Of a stretch of 60,000 bases of DNA, positions 38,301 through 53,300 are shown one piece after another. The stretch covers positions 9,033,726-9,093,725 of the forward strand of contig NC_087074.1 of assembly GCF_026151205.1 (NCBI RefSeq), read 5' to 3'. The translations under genes and the position numbers were made by a program. Positions within the stretch are counted from its first letter, which is position 1; each line of letters begins with the position of its first letter. Source of the DNA: Bolinopsis microptera (lineage: Eukaryota > Ctenophora > Tentaculata > Lobata > Bolinopsidae). The notes under the pieces were generated by a model that had not been told where the DNA came from, did not search any database, and saw nothing but the letters and a program-made list of their open reading frames with translations.

Positions 38301-41300
38301 AGGGGAGAAATATCTGACAGATACGATACCGACATGCAAGTTATATCTCAACTACAGGTTCGTCGCAAAGCTATTTTTTTGTTCTTTTCATAATCTTCTG
38401 TCGACTTATGATTCTTGGAGTTTCCCTCTACAAACAAACTATGCTTTCTGCAAAATTTGTATGAGAAATAGGATAAGGTCTTAACTCCTGATTATTTATT
38501 TTTCAGAACACACTGGAGGATTTGAATATTCCACGTATGTTGATAGACGCATCTCGTAAACCCAAAGTTGTGTTTTACTCCCTCTGTCAACAACTCCGGT
38601 CTATAACTGATTTCAGAGAGAGCCTCTTCTCGCAATGTTTAGCTGTCAGGGCTAGGCAAGCTAACGAAATGCTCGCTAGAGGGTATAAACAGAGTAGCAG
38701 ATTTGGCAGATGGGATCCTGTAGAGGTAACTGTTTCTTTCTCTGAATTAACCACATTTATGTAATGATTCTGTGATATTGATAATTGTATTTTAACATTT
38801 AAGGCAACGCTAAATAATCTGGAAGAGGTGACTGAGATTTAAATACCTTACTCCTTATTTCAGTTGGAATCGGGCTGTGCGATACAGCCCTATCAAGCTC
38901 CTGGAAGACTGACCTATCCCGTGGTGTTCAGAGCTCACACTTACTTTATGTCCAGTCTTGAAAACCGACAGAAGTTCATGGACAATCCGCTACACTATTT
39001 GAAACTGGACTCACCACCTCCCGTAGTTCCGGTCAAATTAGCACTGGTCGGACCTCCAAAATCTGGAAAAACGATGTGTAAGTTTGTTTTCTCTTTCTTT
39101 GGTATTACTAATAAATTTCGATTGATTATTTTGACATTGCAGGTCTAACTTCTCTAGGAAGAATGCACCTTTATGTTTATACTTACAGGGTGAGTTGAAA
39201 ATAGTGTGTGGAAAGTAAATGGCTCTAATTTTTTTGACAAATGAAATTTCCACTTAATTTTTGCATATTTAGGTAATGAAAATATATACTTTTTATAATA
39301 ATACAATTAAAATACTTAATAATTAATAATTTGCTCAACCCATCGTCCTTTATTAGTTAGGACATATTGATAACGTGTAAGACAATTGTCTATAGCCGAC
39401 TTGACTGTATTATGGGGGCAGGGGGGTCTTCATGGAAATTGTCTCAAAGTCGACTTTTTAGTTAGTTGTTTCTGATAGAGGGGAGTAATATCTGTCAGAT
39501 GCTTTTGATGCCGTGGAAAAATATCGTTCCTAGCCGAAATTATTGCCGGTCAAAGGTCAGCGCGTGTGTGGTAATTGTATTGCGCGAGCGATTTTTGATC
39601 GCGTGCCCTGAAAATCGAGTCTAAAAATCTATTTTCTCCTACATTTTTTGAGCAATCACCCTGAAACTTTCAGTATATGTTTTAAGGATCATTTAAAAGA
39701 GATGAGCCAGACAGAATTTTGAGATAGGCCTTTTAAAAAAATTTATTCGATTTTGAAAATCTTGGACCTCGTTTTTTGATGATTTTTTGAGGTCGACGAT
39801 TTTCAAAATCGAATAAAATTTTTTAAAAGGCCTTTCTCAAAATTTTGTCTGGCTCATCTCTTTTAAATGATCCCTAGAACATATCCTGAAAGTTTCAGGG
39901 TGATTGCTTTAAAAATGTAGGAGAATATAGATTTTTAGACTCGATTTTCAGGGCACACAATTTGAGAACCCCATTAGGACGAATTTAAGATTTTTTGGAA
40001 AACTGCCAAAAATCAACCAAATTATGAGTTAGAATCAAATGAGAGGCAAGAATGAAATATGTAAAGTTTATAAACTGATAGCAATTCACCTTTCAAAATT
40101 TGCTCCTTCATAAAAAAAATTATCGATTTTTACTTTCCACACACTATTTTCAACTCACCCTGTAAATTGTAATTTCAGTGGCAAGAAGACTGGAAAGAGA
40201 TCATGGTATCGTGTGTTTATCAGCGGGTGAAGCCGTAAGGCAGTTCGTGACAGAATTCCCCACCAGTAGTCTCACAAGAGAAATGGAGACACATCTAAAG
40301 GCTGGCGTTACTTTACCAGATGCTCTCGTCGTGCAGGCTTTGGAGTCGATTATGTTGAGCCAGCGATGTCAAACCAGAGGGTAACTTCAGTTTTCACATT
40401 GCATCCCGATTAATTTGATATATTTTGCGAGTTGGACTTTCTGTTCCATTTGTTCCGCGGAACAATATTTGACGAAAGTCGATTATCTTGAGATCCTACT
40501 GATAAATTTTCTTTAAACTTTCCACATAGTTGTATGGCTATGAGACGGATATTCTGTGCGATTTTGTGCGAATTTCTATGTGCCAAACCTGATATATGAC
40601 TTCAAACACAAGAAAATATCTCAAAATGGCGGTTTGTAGCGGAACGCAGGCACATATTTCGAGATCCTACTGATAAATTTTCTTTAAACTTTCCAGATAG
40701 TTGTATGGCTGTGAGACGGATATTCTGTGCGATTTTGGGCGAATTTCTATGTGCCAAACCTGAGATATGACTTCAAACACAAGAAAATATCTCAAATTGG
40801 CGCGTTCTAGCGGAACGCAGGCACATATTTCGAGATCCTACTGATAAATATTCTTTAAACTTTCCAGATAGTTGTATAGCTATGAGACAGATATTCTGTG
40901 CGACTTTTGGTGAATTTCTATGTGCCAAACCTGAGATATGACTTCAAACACAAGAAAATATCTCAAAATGGGGGTTTCTAGCGGAACGCAGGCACATATT
41001 TCGAGATCCTACTGATAAATGTTTTTAAAACTTTCCAGATAGTTGTATCGCTGTGAGACGGATATTCTGTGCGATTTTGGGCGAATTTCTATGTGCCAAA
41101 CCTGAGATATGACTTCAAACACAAGAAAATATCTCAAATTGGCGCGTTCTAGCGGAACGCAGGCACATATTTCGAAATCCTACTGATAAATTTTCTTTAA
41201 ACTTTCCAGATAGTTGTATGGCTATGAGACGGATATTCTGTGCGATTTTGGGCGAATTTCTATGTGCCAAACCTGAGATATGACTTCAAACACAAGAAAA

Positions 41301-44300
41301 TATCTCAAATTGGCGCGTTCTAGCGGAACGCAGGCACATATTTCGAGATCCTACTGATAAATTTTCTTTAAACTTTCCAGATAGTTGTATGGCTATGAGA
41401 CGGATATTCTGTGCGATTTTGGGCGAATTTCTATGTGCCAAACCTGAGATATGACTTCAAACACAAGAAAATATCTCAAATTGGCGCGTTCTAGCGGAAC
41501 GCAGGCACATATTTCGAGATCCTACTGATAAATATTCTTTAAATTTTCCAGATAGTTGTATGGCTATGAGACAGATAATCTGAGCAAGTTTGGGCGAATT
41601 TCTATGTGCCAAACTTGAGATATGACTTCAAACTCATGAAAACATCTCAAATTGGCGGTTTCGGAAAGATATTTGACGAAAGTCGATTATTTTGAGATCC
41701 TACTGATAAATTTTCTTTAAACTTTCCAGATAGTTGTATGGCTATGAGACGGATATTCTGTGCGATTTTGGGCGAATTTCTATGAGCCAAACCTGAGATA
41801 TGACTTCAAACACAAGAAAATATCTCAAAATGGCGGTTTCTAGCGGAACGCAGGCACATATTTCGAGATCCTACTGATAAATTTTCTTTAAACTTTCCAG
41901 ATAGTTGTATGGCTGTGAGACGGATATTCTGTGCGATTTTGGGCGAATTTCTATGTGCCAAACCTGAGATATGACTTCAAACACAAGAAAATATCTCAAA
42001 TTGGCGCGTTCTAGCGGAACGCAGGCACATATTTCGAGATCCTACTGATAAATTTTCTTTAAATTTTCCAGATAGTTGTATGGCTATGAGACAGATAATC
42101 TGAGCAAGTTTGGGCGAATTTCTATGTGCCAAACTTGAGATATGACTTCAAACTCATGAAAACATCTCAAATTGGCGGTTTCGGAACGATATTTGACGAA
42201 AGTCGATTATTTTGAGATCCTACTGATAAATTTTCTTTAAACTTTCCAGATAGTTGTATGGCTATGAGACGGATATTCTGTGCGATTTTGGGCGAATTTC
42301 TATGTGCCAAACCTGAGATATGACTTCAAACACAAGAAAATATCTCAAAATGGCGGTTTCTAGCGGAACGCAGGCACATATTTCGAGATCCTACTGATAA
42401 ATTTTCTTTAAACTTTCCAGATAGTTGTATGGCTGTAAGACGGATATTCTGTGCGATTTTGGGCGAATTTCTATGTGCCAAACCTGAGATATGACTTCAA
42501 ACTCATGAAAACATCTCAAATTGGCGGTTTCGGAACGATATTTGACGAAAGTCGATTATTTTGAGATCCTACTGATAAATTTTCTTTAAACTTTCCAGAT
42601 AGTTGTATAGCTATGAGACGGATATTCTGTGCGACTTTTGGTGAATTTCTATGTGCCAAACCTGAGATATGACTTCAAACACAAGAAAATATCTCAAAAT
42701 GGGGGTTTCTAGCGGAACGCAGGCACATATTTCGAGATCCTACTGATAAATGTTTTTAAAACTTTCCAGATAGTTGTATCGCTGTGAGACGGATATTCTG
42801 TGCGATTTTGGGCGAATTTCTATGTGCCAAACCTGAGATATGACTTCAAACACAAGAAAATATCTCAAATTGGCGCGTTCTAGCGGAACGCAGGCACATA
42901 TTTCGAAATCCTACTGATAAATTTTCTTTAAACTTTCCAGATAGTTGTATGGCTATGAGACGGATAATCTGTGTGATTTTGGGCGAATTTCTATGTGCCA
43001 AACCTGAGATATGACTTCAAACACAAGAAAATATCTCAAATTGGCGCGTTCTAGCGGAACGCAGGCACATATTTCGAGATCCTACTGATAAATATTCTTT
43101 AAATTTTCCAGATAGTTGTATGGCTATGAGACAGATAATCTGAGCAAGTTTGGGCGAATTTTTATGTGCCAAACTTGAGATATGACTTTAAACTCATGAA
43201 AACATCTCAAATTGGCGGTTTCGGAACGATATTTGACGAAAGTCAATTATTTTGAGATCCTACTGATAAATTTTCTTTAAACTTTCCAGATAGTTGTATG
43301 GCTATGAGACGGATATTCTGTGCGATTTTTGGCGAATTTCTATGAGCCAAACCTGAGATATGACTTCAAACACAAGAAAATATCTCAAAATGGCGGTTTC
43401 TAGCGGAACGCAGGCACATATTTCGAGATCCTACTGATAAATATTCTTTAAATTTTCCAGATAGTTGTATGGCTATGAGACAGATAATCTGAGCAAGTTT
43501 GGGCGAATTTCTATGTGCCAAACCTGAGATATGACTTCAAACACAAGAAAATATCTCAAATTGGCGCGTTCTAGCAGAATAGCAGAACGCAGGCACATAT
43601 TTCGAAATCCTACTGATAAATTTTCTTTAAACTTTCCAGATAGTTGTATGGCTATGAGACAGATAATCTGAGCAAGTTTGGGCGAATTTCTATGTGCCAA
43701 ACTTGAGATATGACTTCAAACTCATGAAAACATCTCAAATTGGCGGTTTCGGAACGATATTTGACAAAAGTCGATTATTTTGAGATCCTACTGATAAATT
43801 TTCTTTAAACTTTCCAGATAGTTGTATGGCTATGTGATGGATAATCTGAGCAAGTTTGGGCGAATTTCTATGTACAAAACTTGAGATATGACTTCAAACA
43901 CAAGAAAATATCTCAAAATGGCGGTTTCTAGCGGAACGCAGGCACATATTTCGAGATCCTACTGATAAATTTTCTTTAAACTTTCCAGATAGTTGTATAG
44001 CTATGAGACGAATATTCTGTGTGATTTTGGGCGAATTTCTATTTGCCAAACCTGAGATATGACTTCAAACACAAGAAAATATCTCAAAATGGCGGTTTCT
44101 AGCGGAACGCAGGCACATATTTCGAGATCCTACTGATAAATTTTCTTTAAACTTTCCAGATAGTTGTATGGCTGTGAGACGGATATTCTGTGCGATTTTG
44201 GGCGAATTTCTATGTGCCAAACCTGAGATATGACTTCAAACACAAGAAAATATCTCAAAATGGGGGTTTCTAGCGGAACGCAGGCACATATTTCGAGATC

Positions 44301-47300
44301 CTACTGATAAATGTTTTTAAAACTTTCCAGATAGTTGTATCGCTGTGAGACGGATATTCTGTGCGATTTTGGGCGAATTTCTATGTGCCAAACCTGAGAT
44401 ATGACTTCAAACACAAGAAAATATCTCAAATTGGCGCGTTCTAGCGGAACGCAGGCACATATTTCGAAATCCTACTGATAAATTTTCTTTAAACTTTCCA
44501 GATAGTTGTATGGCTATGAGACGGATAATCTGTGTGATTTTGGGCGAATTTCTATGTGCCAAACCTGAGATATGACTTCAAACACAAGAAAATATCTCAA
44601 ATTGGCGCGTTCTAGCGGAACGCAGGCACATATTTCGAGATCCTACTGATAAATATTCTTTAAATTTTCCAGATAGTTGTATGGCTATGAGACAGATAAT
44701 CTGAGCAAGTTTGGGCGAATTTTTATGTGCCAAACTTGAGATATGACTTTAAACTCATGAAAACATCTCAAATTGGCGGTTTCGGAACGATATTTGACGA
44801 AAGTCAATTATTTTGAGATCCTACTGATAAATTTTCTTTAAACTTTCCAGATAGTTGTATGGCTATGAGACGGATATTCTGTGCGATTTTTGGCGAATTT
44901 CTATGAGCCAAACCTGAGATATGACTTCAAACACAAGAAAATATCTCAAAATGGCGGTTTCTAGCGGAACGCAGGCACATATTTCGAGATCCTACTGATA
45001 AATATTCTTTAAATTTTCCAGATAGTTGTATGGCTATGAGACAGATAATCTGAGCAAGTTTGGGCGAATTTCTATGTGCCAAACCTGAGATATGACTTCA
45101 AACACAAGAAAATATCTCAAATTGGCGCGTTCTAGCAGAATAGCAGAACGCAGGCACATATTTCGAAATCCTACTGATAAATTTTCTTTAAACTTTCCAG
45201 ATAGTTGTATGGCTATGAGACAGATAATCTGAGCAAGTTTGGGCGAATTTCTATGTGCCAAACTTGAGATATGACTTCAAACTCATGAAAACATCTCAAA
45301 TTGGCGGTTTCGGAACGATATTTGACAAAAGTCGATTATTTTGAGATCCTACTGATAAATTTTCTTTAAACTTTCCAGATAGTTGTATGGCTATGTGATG
45401 GATAATCTGAGCAAGTTTGGGCGAATTTCTATGTACAAAACTTGAGATATGACTTCAAACACAAGAAAATATCTCAAAATGGCGGTTTCTAGCGGAACGC
45501 AGGCACATATTTCGAGATCCTACTGATAAATTTTCTTTAAACTTTCCAGATAGTTGTATAGCTATGAGACGAATATTCTGTGTGATTTTGGGCGAATTTC
45601 TATTTGCCAAACCTGAGATATGACTTCAAACACAAGAAAATATCTCAAAATGGCGGTTTCTAGCGGAACGCAGGCACATATTTCGAGATCCTACTGATAA
45701 ATTTTCTTTAAACTTTCCAGATAGTTGTATGGCTGTGAGACGGATATTCTGTGCGATTTTGGGCGAATTTCTATGTGTCAAACCTGAGATATGACTTCAA
45801 ACACAAGAAAATATCTCAAATTGGCGCGTTCTAGCAGAACGCAGGCACATATTTCGAAATCCTACTGATAAATTTTCTTTAAACTTTCCAGATAGTTGTA
45901 TGGCTATGAGACAGATAATCTGAGCAAGTTTGGGCGAATTTCTATGTGCCAAACTTGAGATATGACTTCAAACTCATGAAAACATCTCAAATTGGCGGTT
46001 TCGGAACGATATTTGACAAAAGTCGATTATTTTGAGATCCTACTGATAAATTTTCTTTAAACTTTCCAGATAGTTGTATGGCTATGTGATGGATAATCTG
46101 AGCAAGTTTGGGCGAATTTCTATGATTCACATTTTACACATTTGTTTGGTTGTATTTTTAAGTGCTCCCTTATCAGTTATTTGTTGCTAAATCGCGATAA
46201 GCGAACGCGTGCTATTGTACATTTATTGTACATTGCTTGTATAAAACTCAAATAGTGTGTGTAACTGACATTTAAAGGTTCAATATGCAAGACAAGGAAA
46301 ACCTGAAATCAGTAAGCGATGATGCTAAGAAACGTGTACTTGGAAGCCTACTTAACAAAGCTGATGCCCCCAGCAAGAAGGTTCTCAGTGTGTATAGTTT
46401 CAGTGCAAGTTATAAGACCAATCTGAAAGATATGAAATCACTCACCGCAGTTCAACTAGAACCCTGTGCAATATTTCTAGGTTTTAATGTCAGAGATGGT
46501 GTGAAGAAACTGTACACGAATAAACAGACTCTATGTGATAGAATGATTCTCAAGATCGAGTCCTTGTTCGACATAGAATGCGAGGACTGTAACGATGTGT
46601 ACTGTAATGAACTGGGAAAAGAACCGCTCTTAAGATGCCGGCTATGCTTACAGGGCTCCCACGATTGTGAAGCCATGGCCGAAAAAGCCAAGACCTTCAA
46701 CGACCTCATTCAGAAAGGACTGCTTCCTTTAGGAGGATCTTGGCTCTGCTACGAATGTTCAAAAAAGAACGAAACACGCTCACTTCAACCTCCCCATAAA
46801 CCTACCAAGAAAAGGAACACAGATAGTATAACAGATCTATCCACTATTAAAGAGGTTGAATCTGAGGCAGAGGGCGAGGGAAACGACGATGAAGATGAAG
46901 ATGAGGATGAGGATGAAGACAGGGAAAGCCCTAGAAGAGGTAGACATAATGATACCGAAAATAACCCCCAGATTTGCCGGGAATACACTATGAGGAAGTG
47001 TCCCCACGGCCTCACTGGCAAACGTCTCATTGGTGGTAAGAAATGCTCATACCAGCACCCCATCAGGTGCCGCTTTTACTCCAATTTCGGAGACGACAAA
47101 CGCAGAGGATGCAGGAATGGGAAGAAATGCACTTTTTTCCACCCTAAACTGTGCCGTAATTCAGTTGCGAATCACGTATGTTTAAACAGCGACTGTGGCT
47201 TCCATCATCTTAAAGGAACGGCCAGAAAGACTGTTGGAAACGTGAATCTCACTGACAGAAATCGCCTGCCTCAGCAGCAGCAGCCCAAAGATACGAGAAG

Positions 47301-50300
47301 AATAGAATTCAACACGAACAGAAGTTCCTGGCCGCCTCCTGGTGGTTATGATGTGGACAGAATGGGTAGTCTAAACTCCCTCAACACCCCCTACCCACCC
47401 ACTGTTGAATATCAGAAACCCCTCAGGCAACGTAAAGACAGTACATCTGAGAGGGATAGTGCTTTTTTAGAGAAGCTCATGGAAAACATGAAAAACGGAA
47501 TTATAACCCAGATGAACTCCAAAATGGAGGAACTTCGAGGGCAAATTCCAGCCCTTGTCCAAGAGACACAACGGAGCCAGCTGGACCCGAGATCACGCCA
47601 AACATCCTCTCAGCAAATCTCGACACAGTTCCCACCACCAGCACAGTTCTCAGCCCAAGTGCCACTCCCAAACCAGCCAATGCGGATGCCGATGCCACTA
47701 AACTTCATTCCCAACTATCAAGGATCTTGCTACTGAATGCTCGGTCCATCTCCCCAGCCGCAACCAGCACTGTAAAATGGAAGATTCCATTCATCCAAGA
47801 CCACATACTTGACGACCTAGGAAGACCCCCGGTCCCTATTCTCGCTATCACTGAATCATGGTTGAAGCCATATATCAGTGATGCTCAAATAGCTATAGAT
47901 GGGTACAACAGTCTTAGAGCAGACCGTCATAGTCGAAAAGGTGGTGGTTGTGTGCTTTACGTTGAAAACTCGCTGCTAGTATCAGATACTGTAAATTTTA
48001 GTGACAAACACTGCAGTATGCTGCATTGTTTCATAGACTCTATGAACGCCCTTGTCTCCGTGATATACCGCCCACCAGATGCTCCTCCCGGATCCTTCAA
48101 AGCAGTCCTGGACCAGGTGCAGGAGAAACTAAATAACTTGACATCGAACGATAGATCACCTGACATCTACATTATGGGGGATTTCAACCTCCCAAATATA
48201 GATTGGGACTCTTGCCAAGCTTTACCTGGTCAACCGCTTTGTGACCAGCAAGCTTGTTCCGAACTAATTGATTTCATGGAGAGAAATTTCTTGACACAAA
48301 TGATCTGTAAGCCCACGAGAAATAACAACACCATCGATCTCGTCCTCACAAATAAACCACAGGACACAGTTGAGACAAATATCTCCGAATGCCAACTATC
48401 TGACCACAGGCTAGTCGAGCTCGTTCTCGGACATAACCCGCTCTGCCCAAAAGAACATACTCCTATATCTTTCGACAGAAACTCTTTTCGGGCGACTGAT
48501 TTTCATAGAGCAGATTTTGAAGCAATGAACGATCGTTTAGAAGCTGTTAACTGGATCTCTTTGAGAGAACTCTGTTATGAAGATGAAGATGGAAGTGCCT
48601 TTCTGGAGCTGATACGCCTAACTGTCCTCCAGATAACCCTCCTAAACTCGCCTTCTAAAGACCCTACTGGATCTGGCCCTTCCCGCCCCCGTAGAAGTCG
48701 CCAAGTCCGTGAAAAATACACAATGAAGAGGAAAAGAAGAAAACTCAATGCCCAAATAAGTGCACTTACTCAAAACAACCCAACTTCGAGAAAAATCGAA
48801 AAGCTGAAAACCAAAGTGAATCTTCTGACCTTCGAAATAAGTGAACTTGTGATCAAGCAACTTAACGAAAAAGAAGTTAAAGCTGTAAGTACAATAAAGA
48901 CGAACCCAAGATTCTTTTATTCTTACGCTAAACGATTTGCAAAGGTAAAATCATCCGTCGCCCCAATTAGAGATAAAAACGGAACTCTGAAAATGGACCC
49001 AGCGGAAAAAGCAGAAATTCTCCAGACTCAATATGTCACAGTCTTCAGCAACCCAAATTCTGCAAATGTTGAAGAATGCCTCGCCGGATTAGATCCTCAT
49101 CCAAAAGAAGATCTCAACACATTCACCTTCACAGCAGACGACATATCAGATGCCATAAAGGAACTGGACCCGTATGCCTCCACCCCTGATGGTGACATCC
49201 CGGCCAAGATCCTAACTAAATGTCGAAGGACAATCGCTGAACCAATTTATCTACTCTGGAAACGCTCATTTGATAACGGAGTCATACCATCTGGCATGAA
49301 GACACAGTACATCACGCCTGTGTTCAAGAAAGGAGACCGAACATCTGCCGCTAACTATCGCCCTGTCTCGATAACCTCTCACATTATTAAGATATTTGAG
49401 AGAGTGGTCAGAAATCATCTTGTGGAACATATGGAGTCAAACAGCTTTCTCTCACCCCATCAGCATGGATTCCGCAAGAAAAGAAGCTGCTTAACTCAAC
49501 TAATAGACCACGTAGATAACATCCTGAAAACTCTCAACGACGGCAACGAGGTTGATGTTATATACCTTGATTATGCCAAAGCGTTCGATAAGGTAGATCA
49601 TCAAATATTACTTGCAAAGGCAAAACGCTATGGAATAAAAGGAAAGACTCTGCAATGGCTGACTGAATTCCTGAAGGATCGCCTGCAAACTGTGGTCGTG
49701 GAAGGAACAAAATCATCCTTTCAGCTAGTAATCAGTGGGGTACCCCAAGGAACAGTATTGGGACCCATTCTTTTCATTCTATACATTGACGACCAACTTG
49801 ATACATTGGTTACCGCTCTGGGAAAGGTGTTTGCTGACGACACCAAGCTCATTGGAAAAATCATGGACTTAGCTACCAAAAGCCTACTTCAAGACGACCT
49901 CCTAAATGTAATCGCTTGGGCCCTGAAGAACAACATGCAACTAAATGAGGCCAAATTCGAAATATTGAATTACAGCTTGAACAATTCATTACTGTTAAGA
50001 GAATTGCCCTTCACCAGTCAATATTCCTGTTACAATTTAACAAATGGAAGAACTATTGACCCAGCCAAAACTGTGAGGGACCTAGGGGTTCTCCTGTCAA
50101 ATGACTGCTCCTGGTCTTCTCACATACAGCAGATGGCTAAAACAGCAAGGACGATGACGTCATGGGTCCTTAGTGTATTCAGAGATAGGTCACGCTTCCT
50201 CATGCTCACACTCTACAAAACCATGGTGAGAAGCAAACTCGAATACTGCTGCCCGGTGTGGAACCCTGACAAGATCAGCGATATAGAAGCTATTGAAAGC

Positions 50301-53300
50301 ATCCAACGACACTACACTCGTCGAATCAGTGGCTGCCAGAACCTTGATTACTGGGAACGCCTGCAGAACCTGAATCTTCTCTCATTACAGAGACGCAGAG
50401 AACGATACATCATAATCCATACATGGAAGATGATGAATGGATTAGCTCCGAACGACATCAACATGCAGTTCAAGGAAAGCTCACGACACGGTGTAAAGGC
50501 CACTGTGCCTGCATTTAACAAAAAGGCACAATGCTCAATCTCGACCCATTATGAAAACTCTTTTGGAGTAAAAGCAGCCAAACTATGGAACCTGCTCCCC
50601 AAGGAAGTTAACACAATCCAAGTCTTGGAAACTTTCAAATCCTCCCTTGCTAAATTCCTGAAAGGCTTCCCGGACACCCCGCCCACAAAAGGGTATACCG
50701 CCATCACAAATAATTCTCTTCTGGAATGGACTCTACAAAAAGATCTAAGCCAGGAGTGATTGGAGGACGTACTTGATACTGTTGTCCAGAAGCGATCCCT
50801 GCCGAACCTACCTAAAGTAACCTAAAGTAAGTAACAAAACTTGAGATATGACTTCAAACACAAGAAAATATCTCAAAATGGCGGTTTCTAGCGGAACGCA
50901 GGCACATATTTCGAGATCCTACTGATAAATTTTCTTTAAACTTTCCAGATAGTTGTATAGCTATGAGACGAATATTCTGTGTGATTTTGGGCGAATTTCT
51001 ATTTGCCAAACCTGAGATATGACTTCAAACACAAGAAAATATCTCAAAATGGCGGTTTCTAGCGGAACGCAGGCACATATTTCGAGATCCTACAGATAAA
51101 TTTTCTTTACATTTTCCAGATAGTTGTATGGCTATGAGACAGATAATCTGAGCAAGTTTGGGCGAATTTCTATGTGCCAAACTTGAGATATGACTTCAAA
51201 CTCATGAAAACATCTCAAATTGGCGGTTTCGGAACGATATTTGACAAAAGTCGATTATTTTGAGATCCTACTGATAAATTTTCTTTAAACTTTCCAGATA
51301 GTTGTATGGCTATGTGATGGATAATCTGAGCAAGTTTGGGTGAATTTCTATGTACAAAACTTGAGATATGACTTCAAACACAAGAAAATATCTCAAAATG
51401 GCGGTTTCTAGCGGAACGCAGGCACATAATTCGAGATCCTACTGATAAATTTTCTTTAAACTTTCCAGATAGTTGTATAGCTATGAGACGAATATTCTGT
51501 GTGATTTTGGGCGAATTTCTATTTGCCAAACCTGAGATATGACTTCAAACACAAGAAAATATCTCAAATTAGCGCGTTTTAGTGGAACGCAGACACATAT
51601 TTCGAGATCCTATGCTGATACATTTTCTTTAAACTTTCCAGATATTTGTATGGCTATAACAGTCCTCCATTCCTCTTCATCCTTCTCCTCCTCAGTCCTC
51701 CTCCTCCTTCTCCTCCTCAGTCTTCCTCTTCCTTCTCCTCCTCAGTCCTACTCCTCCTCCTCCTCCTCCTCCTCATTCTCCTCTTCAGTCCTCCTCATCC
51801 TCCTCTTCCTCTTGATTATCTGTCTAATAGCCCTCCTCTTCAGTCCTCCTCCTCCTCCTCTTCCTCCTCCTTCTCAGTCCTCCTCCTCAGTCTTCCTCCT
51901 CCTCAGTCATCATCCTCCTCCTCCTCCTCGGTCCTCCTCCTCCTCGTCAGTCCTTCTTCTCCTCCTCATCAGTCTTCCTCCTTCTCTTTCTCCTCCTCCT
52001 CAGTCCTCCTCAGTCCTCCTTCTCCTCCTCCTCCTCTTCCTTCTCCTCCTCCTGTGTCCTCATCCTCCCCCTCCTTCTGAGTCTTCCTCCTGAGTCCTCC
52101 TGAGTCCTCCTCCATCTGAGTCCTCCTGATTCCTCCTCCTCCTGAGTCCACACCCTCCTGAGTCCTATTCCTCCTCCACCTCCTCCACTTCCTCGTCCTC
52201 TTCAGTCCTCCTCCTCCTTCTGAGTCTACCTTCTCCTACACTTCCTCCTCCTCCTCAGTCTTCCTCAGTCCTCCTCCTCCTCCTCCTCAGTCCTCCTCCT
52301 CCTCAGTCATCATCCTCCTCCTCCTCAGTACGCCTCCTCCTCATCAGTCATTATCCTCCTCCTCCTCATCCTCCTCCTCCTCCTCCTCCTCTTTCTCCTC
52401 CACCTCAGTCCTCAGTCCTCCTCCTCTTCCTCCTTCTCCTCCTCAGTCCTCCTCCTCCTCCTTCCCCTCCTCATCAGTACTCCTCCTAAGTCTTTCTCCT
52501 CATCCTCTGTCCTATTCCTCCTCCTCCTCCTCCTCCTCCTCCTCCTCCTCCACCTCAGTCCTCAGTCCTCAGTCCTCTTCCTCCTTCTCCTCCTCAGTCC
52601 TCCATCTCCTTCTCCTCCTCATCAGTACTCCTCCTAAGTCTTTCTCCTCATCCTCTGTCCTATTCCTCATCAGTCCTCCTCCTCCTCAGTCCTCCTCCTC
52701 AGTCCTCTTCCTCCTCATTCTCCTCTTCAGTCCTCCTCATCCTCATGCTCCTCTTCCTCTTGATTATCTGTCTCATAGCCATACAACTATCTGGAAAGGG
52801 GGATCATGTGTATTTTCAAAGTCTTCCTCCTCCTCAGTCATCATCCTCCTCCTCCTCAGTCCTCCTCCTCCTCGTCAATCCTTCTCCTCCTCCTCATCAG
52901 TCCTCCTCCTCCTCCTTCTCTTCTTCCTCCTCGTCAGTCCTCCTCAGTCTTCCTTCTCCTCCTCCTCCTCTTCCTCCTCCTCCTCCTCAGTCCTCCTCCT
53001 CATCGTCAGTCCTTCTCCTCCTCATCAGTCCTCCTCGTCAGTCCTCCTCCTCCTCCTCCTCCTCCTCCTCAGTCCTCCTCATTCTCCTCGTCCTCCTCCT
53101 CTTCTTCAGTCCTCCTCTTCCTCCTCCTTCCCCTCCTCAGTCCTCCTCTTCCAGTTCTCCTCCTTCTCTCTCCCCTCCTTCTCATCAATCCTCCTCCTCA
53201 GTCCTCCTCAGTCCTACTCCTCTTCCTCCTCCCTCCTCAGTCCTCCTCAGTCCTCCTCCTCAGTCTTCCTCATCCTCATCCTCCTCTTCCTCCTCAGTCC

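Larger units (their letters stand above)
46126..50833 (+). mobile_element. Full-length CR1-type LINE inserted in the satellite
   Basis: This 4.7-kb element interrupts a satellite monomer (left flank GGCGAATTTCTATG, right flank AACAAAACTTGAGATATG; the uninterrupted monomer reads TCTATGTACAAAACTTGAG). It has a short 5' UTR, two open ORFs and a 3' end of two CCTAAAGTAA repeats, as in CR1-type elements. No long target duplication is seen. Both ORFs are free of stops, so it is recent and possibly active. Confidence 0.9.

Noticed and set aside
43473-45261. Two identical 75-residue minus-strand frames
   Set aside because: They lie in the satellite and are identical because of the 1,561-bp higher-order repeat.
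40443-46125. CRISPR-like or other prokaryotic repeat array
   Set aside because: The repeats are contiguous 171-bp monomers without unique spacers, in a spliced animal gene.
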